A stretch of 8,830 bases of DNA from assembly GCA_031274115.1 (NCBI GenBank), contig JAISQP010000142.1, forward strand, positions 1 to 8,830, written 5' to 3'. This DNA comes from Synergistaceae bacterium (GTDB lineage: Bacteria; Synergistota; Synergistia; Synergistales; Synergistaceae). This document shows positions 6,759-8,830 of this stretch, one piece after another. The position numbers were made by a program, and so were the translations under genes. The stretch's first letter is position 1; each line of letters begins with the position of its first letter. The notes under the pieces are model-generated. The model saw only the letters and a list, made by a program, of their open reading frames with translations, was not told the DNA's origin and searched no databases.

Positions 6759-7652
6759 ATGATTATTCAGTCAAGAGCGTTCAATTCACAGAGGTTTCTG
6801 GAGGCGTCCTGCTGCTTGTCCTTTGCCGCGCTGACGCTCTATCTGGTGGAGAGCGGCCGGTATCTCGCCTACGTCACGCCGAGGATGAAGCTCTACCTCC
6901 TATTCTCCGCCGCCGTCATGATTATCTGGGCGTGCGCCGGGCTCTCCAGGCTGTTCGTTCCGCAGAACCGAACGCGTTCGGCTCACTGCTTCGTCCTCGC
7001 CGTTCCGATTCTGCTGCTCTTGCTGCCGCACAATCCCCTCAGCACATCCGACCTGTCGTACAACTTCGCGAGGGGAAACACGTTCGGAAGCGCTTACTCC
7101 GGCCGGGCTTCGGGGAGCGGCGGCGCTGAAACCCTCTACGGCGCGGACGAAATCGATCCCGAGGCCGATTTTTTATTCGAGGACGACGGGGATTACGCGG
7201 CAGACGCTCCGGAGTTTACCCCGGACCAGATGTACGAAAATCCGTCGCGCGCCGGCAACGCCGATCTCTCCGGCATGGACGAGTCCGCGAAGAAAATAAC
7301 GGTGGAGAACGACGATTTTTATACATGGCTGGAGGAGATATTTTTGAATCCGGACCGATACGAGGGTTATACGATACGGATGACCGGCTTCGTCTTTAAA
7401 GACCCGGAGATGCTGCTCCCGGACGAGTTCGCGCCGGTCAGGCTCGTCATGTCCTGCTGCGTGGCTGACCTGCTTCCGTTCGGGATGATCTGCAAATACG
7501 ACAAAGTGGATGAACTGCAAGCCGATTCGTGGGTGACGGTCGAGGGCGTAATCCACATCACGGAGGAAAACGGATATCGCGAACCGCAGGCGAGGGTAAC
7601 CGGCGTCACGCCCGCCGCCGAGGTGGAAGGCTATATTTATCCGTCATATTGA
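6759..7652 (+). CDS. TIGR03943/YcgQ-family (DUF1980) membrane protein, permease partner
   Basis: This 297-residue protein is the usual genomic partner of COG0701 permeases. The ATG at 6759 was chosen; GGAGG lies at 6743-6747 and a TTG at 6741 is in frame but sits on that ribosome binding site. The N-terminal half has likely membrane helices at about 16-32, 44-63 and 76-90. A long acidic, Gly/Ser-rich linker (about 105-175, with DEIDPEADFLFEDDGDY) follows. The C-terminal domain (about 180-297) looks like an OB-type beta-barrel typical of the family, with GYTIRMTGFVF (203-213), the conserved VMSCCVADLLPFG (230-242) and WVTVEG (258-263). Cys233-Cys234 are candidate metal ligands. It probably forms a complex with the permease domain of the preceding fusion. 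The molecular role of the family is unproven. Confidence 0.83.
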   Translation: MIIQSRAFNSQRFLEASCCLSFAALTLYLVESGRYLAYVTPRMKLYLLFSAAVMIIWACAGLSRLFVPQNRTRSAHCFVLAVPILLLLLPHNPLSTSDLSYNFARGNTFGSAYSGRASGSGGAETLYGADEIDPEADFLFEDDGDYAADAPEFTPDQMYENPSRAGNADLSGMDESAKKITVENDDFYTWLEEIFLNPDRYEGYTIRMTGFVFKDPEMLLPDEFAPVRLVMSCCVADLLPFGMICKYDKVDELQADSWVTVEGVIHITEENGYREPQARVTGVTPAAEVEGYIYPSY

Positions 7653-7670
7653 GCGGGGATTGAACTCTTC

Positions 7671-8186
7671 TTGCAAATACTTGTGGACGCGGACGCCTGT
7701 CCTGTAAAGCAAATTATAGTCCGGCTGGCCCGGCGGAGAGATATCCCGGTCGTCATGCTGATCGACGACTCGCACGAACTCGACGACGGGTACAGCAGAG
7801 TAATCACCGTAAGCTGCCGCGCCGACAACGTGGATTTCGCGCTTATGAGGCTCCTGACTAAAGAAGATATTGTCGTGACTCAGGACTTCGGACTCGCGGC
7901 CATGGCGCTTGGAAAGGGCGCGGCGGTTATCAGTCAGAACGGCCTCGTTTACACGAACGACAATATCGACCGGCTGCTCTTCGAGCGCCACTTGGGGCAG
8001 AAAATCCGCCGCGCCGGCGGCCGCGCGAAGGGCCCGCCAAAACGGACCAGAGAGGACGACGAACGTTTCGAGGAGACCTTTTCGTCGCTGCTCGACCTGG
8101 CGATCCGCGAACACAACCCTCATGCAAGCACCTCCCACCGGCCTTCTTTTCTCCCTCCAACACGCCGGAGTAAACCGCTTTTCTGA
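7671..8186 (+). CDS. UPF0178 (YaiI/YqxD, DUF188) family protein
   Basis: This 171-residue protein of the PIN-like UPF0178 family has no established function. A TTG start (7671) aligns with the family N-terminus: MQILVDADACPVK. Conserved features are D6-x-D8-A-C-P (6-11), RADNVDFAL (50-58), VTQDFGLAAMAL (69-80), AAVISQNGLVYTNDNID (84-100) and the basic segment GGRAKGPPKRTREDDERF (116-133). Asp6, Asp8, Asp55 and Asp72 could form a metal-dependent nuclease-like site, but this is inference. It starts 18 nt after the preceding gene, so it is probably the last gene of the zinc operon. The final 20-25 residues (after about 148) look non-homologous and are read from DNA that on the other strand encodes a winged-helix domain, so the natural C-terminus may have been replaced. 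Confidence 0.85.
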   Translation: MQILVDADACPVKQIIVRLARRRDIPVVMLIDDSHELDDGYSRVITVSCRADNVDFALMRLLTKEDIVVTQDFGLAAMALGKGAAVISQNGLVYTNDNIDRLLFERHLGQKIRRAGGRAKGPPKRTREDDERFEETFSSLLDLAIREHNPHASTSHRPSFLPPTRRSKPLF

Positions 8187-8279
8187 AGTTTGCGGATATT
8201 TCTCTGAACGGAGCGCTCTGTTACAGCGGCCAGGGCGGCCAGCTCCGGGATGGTTATAGAACTCCTTTCCCGACAGGCG

Positions 8280-8830
8280 TCAAGTATTATTCCCGACGCT
8301 TTCCCGACGCCTTTGGACTGTCTGATTTTCGGTGATACCGGATTTTTGCCCCGGCAGAGAGCTGTTACCCGACGCTTTCCCGACACTTATTTTCACGTAA
8401 TCCTCTGTCGCCTCATAAACATATTTGGCGTCGTTTGCCTCAAGCGCCGGAACAACCTTCACCCGCACGCCCATACCTCTGGCGTCCACATAACCGTAGT
8501 CTCGAAGCACTTCGACAATGATATGATTTCTCGCTGAACGCTGTCCGGCCAACATTTTTTCAATGGTCATGGAATTTGGCAGAGCGCCGGGGCTGGTAAT
8601 TTCCAAGCGGTCAAGATATCCGACAATTTCCACATCGATAAAACGTGTCCAATCCCTGTGAACCAGGGCGTTGACCAGCAATTCCCGAATCGCTTCGATG
8701 GGATATAGCCAAGTCTTTCCCCGACGTAGGTTTTTATCAATTTCGTTCGATTCCAATGTGATAAAGGGTTCCATCAACTCAAACGATTTTTCGATCAATC
8801 CGGCGTCTATTAAGTTCTTACCTGTTTCAC
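8280..8830 (-). CDS. AlbA_2/RecG-like ATPase-domain regulator, 5' end outside window, frameshifted
   Basis: The reading frame stays open to the right edge of the window (from about 8828, beginning ETGKNLIDAGLIEKSFELME), so the N-terminal part, expected to hold the AlbA_2 (Schlafen-type) domain, is missing here. The visible part matches the HATPase_c_4 region of these putative transcriptional regulators: YPIEAIRELLVNALVHRDW (GHKL N-box type), RLEITSPGALPNSMT, SARNHIIVEVLRDYGYVDARGMGVRVK. The frame then runs into a low-complexity linker (GKASGNSSLPGQKSGITENQ) and stops at 8280 without the usual winged helix, which is found in another frame downstream. This looks like a broken or switchable gene. 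Such genes are often accessory and horizontally acquired. It lies on the opposite strand to the zinc operon and is probably unrelated to it. Confidence 0.75.
   Translation of the reverse strand, partial: ETGKNLIDAGLIEKSFELMEPFITLESNEIDKNLRRGKTWLYPIEAIRELLVNALVHRDWTRFIDVEIVGYLDRLEITSPGALPNSMTIEKMLAGQRSARNHIIVEVLRDYGYVDARGMGVRVKVVPALEANDAKYVYEATEDYVKISVGKASGNSSLPGQKSGITENQTVQRRRESVGNNT
8292..8308. repeat. 17-bp direct repeat, copy 1
   Basis: CCCGACGCTTTCCCGAC, identical to 8368-8384 at an offset of 76 bp (not a multiple of three). On the minus strand it reads GTCGGGAAAGCGTCGGG and encodes VGKASG in the winged-helix frame. Further CCCGAC units lie nearby (8269-8274), so this is a repeat-rich linker region of the regulator gene. 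Confidence 0.9.
8368..8384. repeat. 17-bp direct repeat, copy 2
   Basis: Perfect second copy of the 17-mer at 8292-8308. Here it encodes VGKASG in the ATPase-domain frame. Because both copies code for the same peptide in the two different frames, recombination between them, deleting 76 bp, would join the ATPase and winged-helix parts in one frame. Confidence 0.9.

Larger units (their letters stand above)
8120..8386 (-). pseudogene. Winged-helix C-terminal fragment of the AlbA_2/RecG-like regulator
   Basis: This 88-codon reading frame ends at 8120. The domain-like part, beginning ILDACRERSSITIPELAALA and continuing through SVQRNIRKLQKSGLLRRVGGRKEGRW, is the typical C-terminal winged helix-turn-helix of AlbA_2/HATPase_c_4 regulators. 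The ATPase-type part of the same protein lies in another frame at 8280-8830. The candidate GTG at 8386 directly follows an in-frame TAA and has no ribosome binding site, so this is most likely the detached 3' end of a frameshifted gene. The frame could be rejoined by losing the 76 nt between the repeats at 8292 and 8368, or by a single-base slip in the linker. It overlaps the convergent UPF0178 gene by 67 bp. Confidence 0.68.

Overview
The window is a zinc-homeostasis locus from a bacterium of the phylum Synergistetes (Synergistota). The phylum call rests mainly on the first gene, whose C-terminus has the layout of the Synerg-CTERM sorting signal: a Gly/Ser-rich segment, a GGC, a short hydrophobic helix, then Arg-Arg. 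The moderately high G+C content and the gene types fit this. I cannot name the genus.

Layout, left to right. Positions 1-363 hold a tandem duplication of about 115 bp. Each copy carries a strong sigma-70-type promoter (TTGACA, 17 bp, TAAAAT) followed by the palindrome TGCGAATAATTCGCA, which has the 7-1-7 plan of Zur/Fur-family operators. This double promoter drives a secreted protein of 508 residues. It is built from seven propeller-like repeats with three His/Asp-rich loops (364-1890). After a possible terminator hairpin (1927-1972), a third promoter of the same design with a perfect 9-1-9 version of the palindrome (2017-2071) drives a tightly packed operon on the + strand. The operon order is: ABC transporter ATPase (znuC-like), membrane subunit (znuB-like), a Fur-family regulator (zur-like), a CobW/COG0523 GTPase with the CxCC metal motif and a His/Cys-rich loop, a fusion of a reduced CobW-type GTPase domain to a COG0701-type permease, a TIGR03943/YcgQ-type membrane partner, and a UPF0178 (YaiI/YqxD) protein (2112-8186). 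Convergent with its end, and overlapping it by 67 bp, is a 5'-incomplete minus-strand gene for an AlbA_2/RecG-like ATPase-type regulator. It is split in two reading frames by a 76-nt offset between 17-bp direct repeats.

Working model (inference). When zinc is scarce, Zur leaves the three operators. The cell then makes an exported His-rich zinc-binding protein, the ZnuBC importer, Zur itself, a zinc-chaperone GTPase, and a second membrane system made of the GTPase-permease fusion and its YcgQ-like partner. No substrate-binding protein (ZnuA) gene is present here. The most novel points are the His-loop propeller protein under a duplicated Zur promoter, and the covalent fusion of a GTPase domain lacking its metal and base-recognition motifs to the permease.
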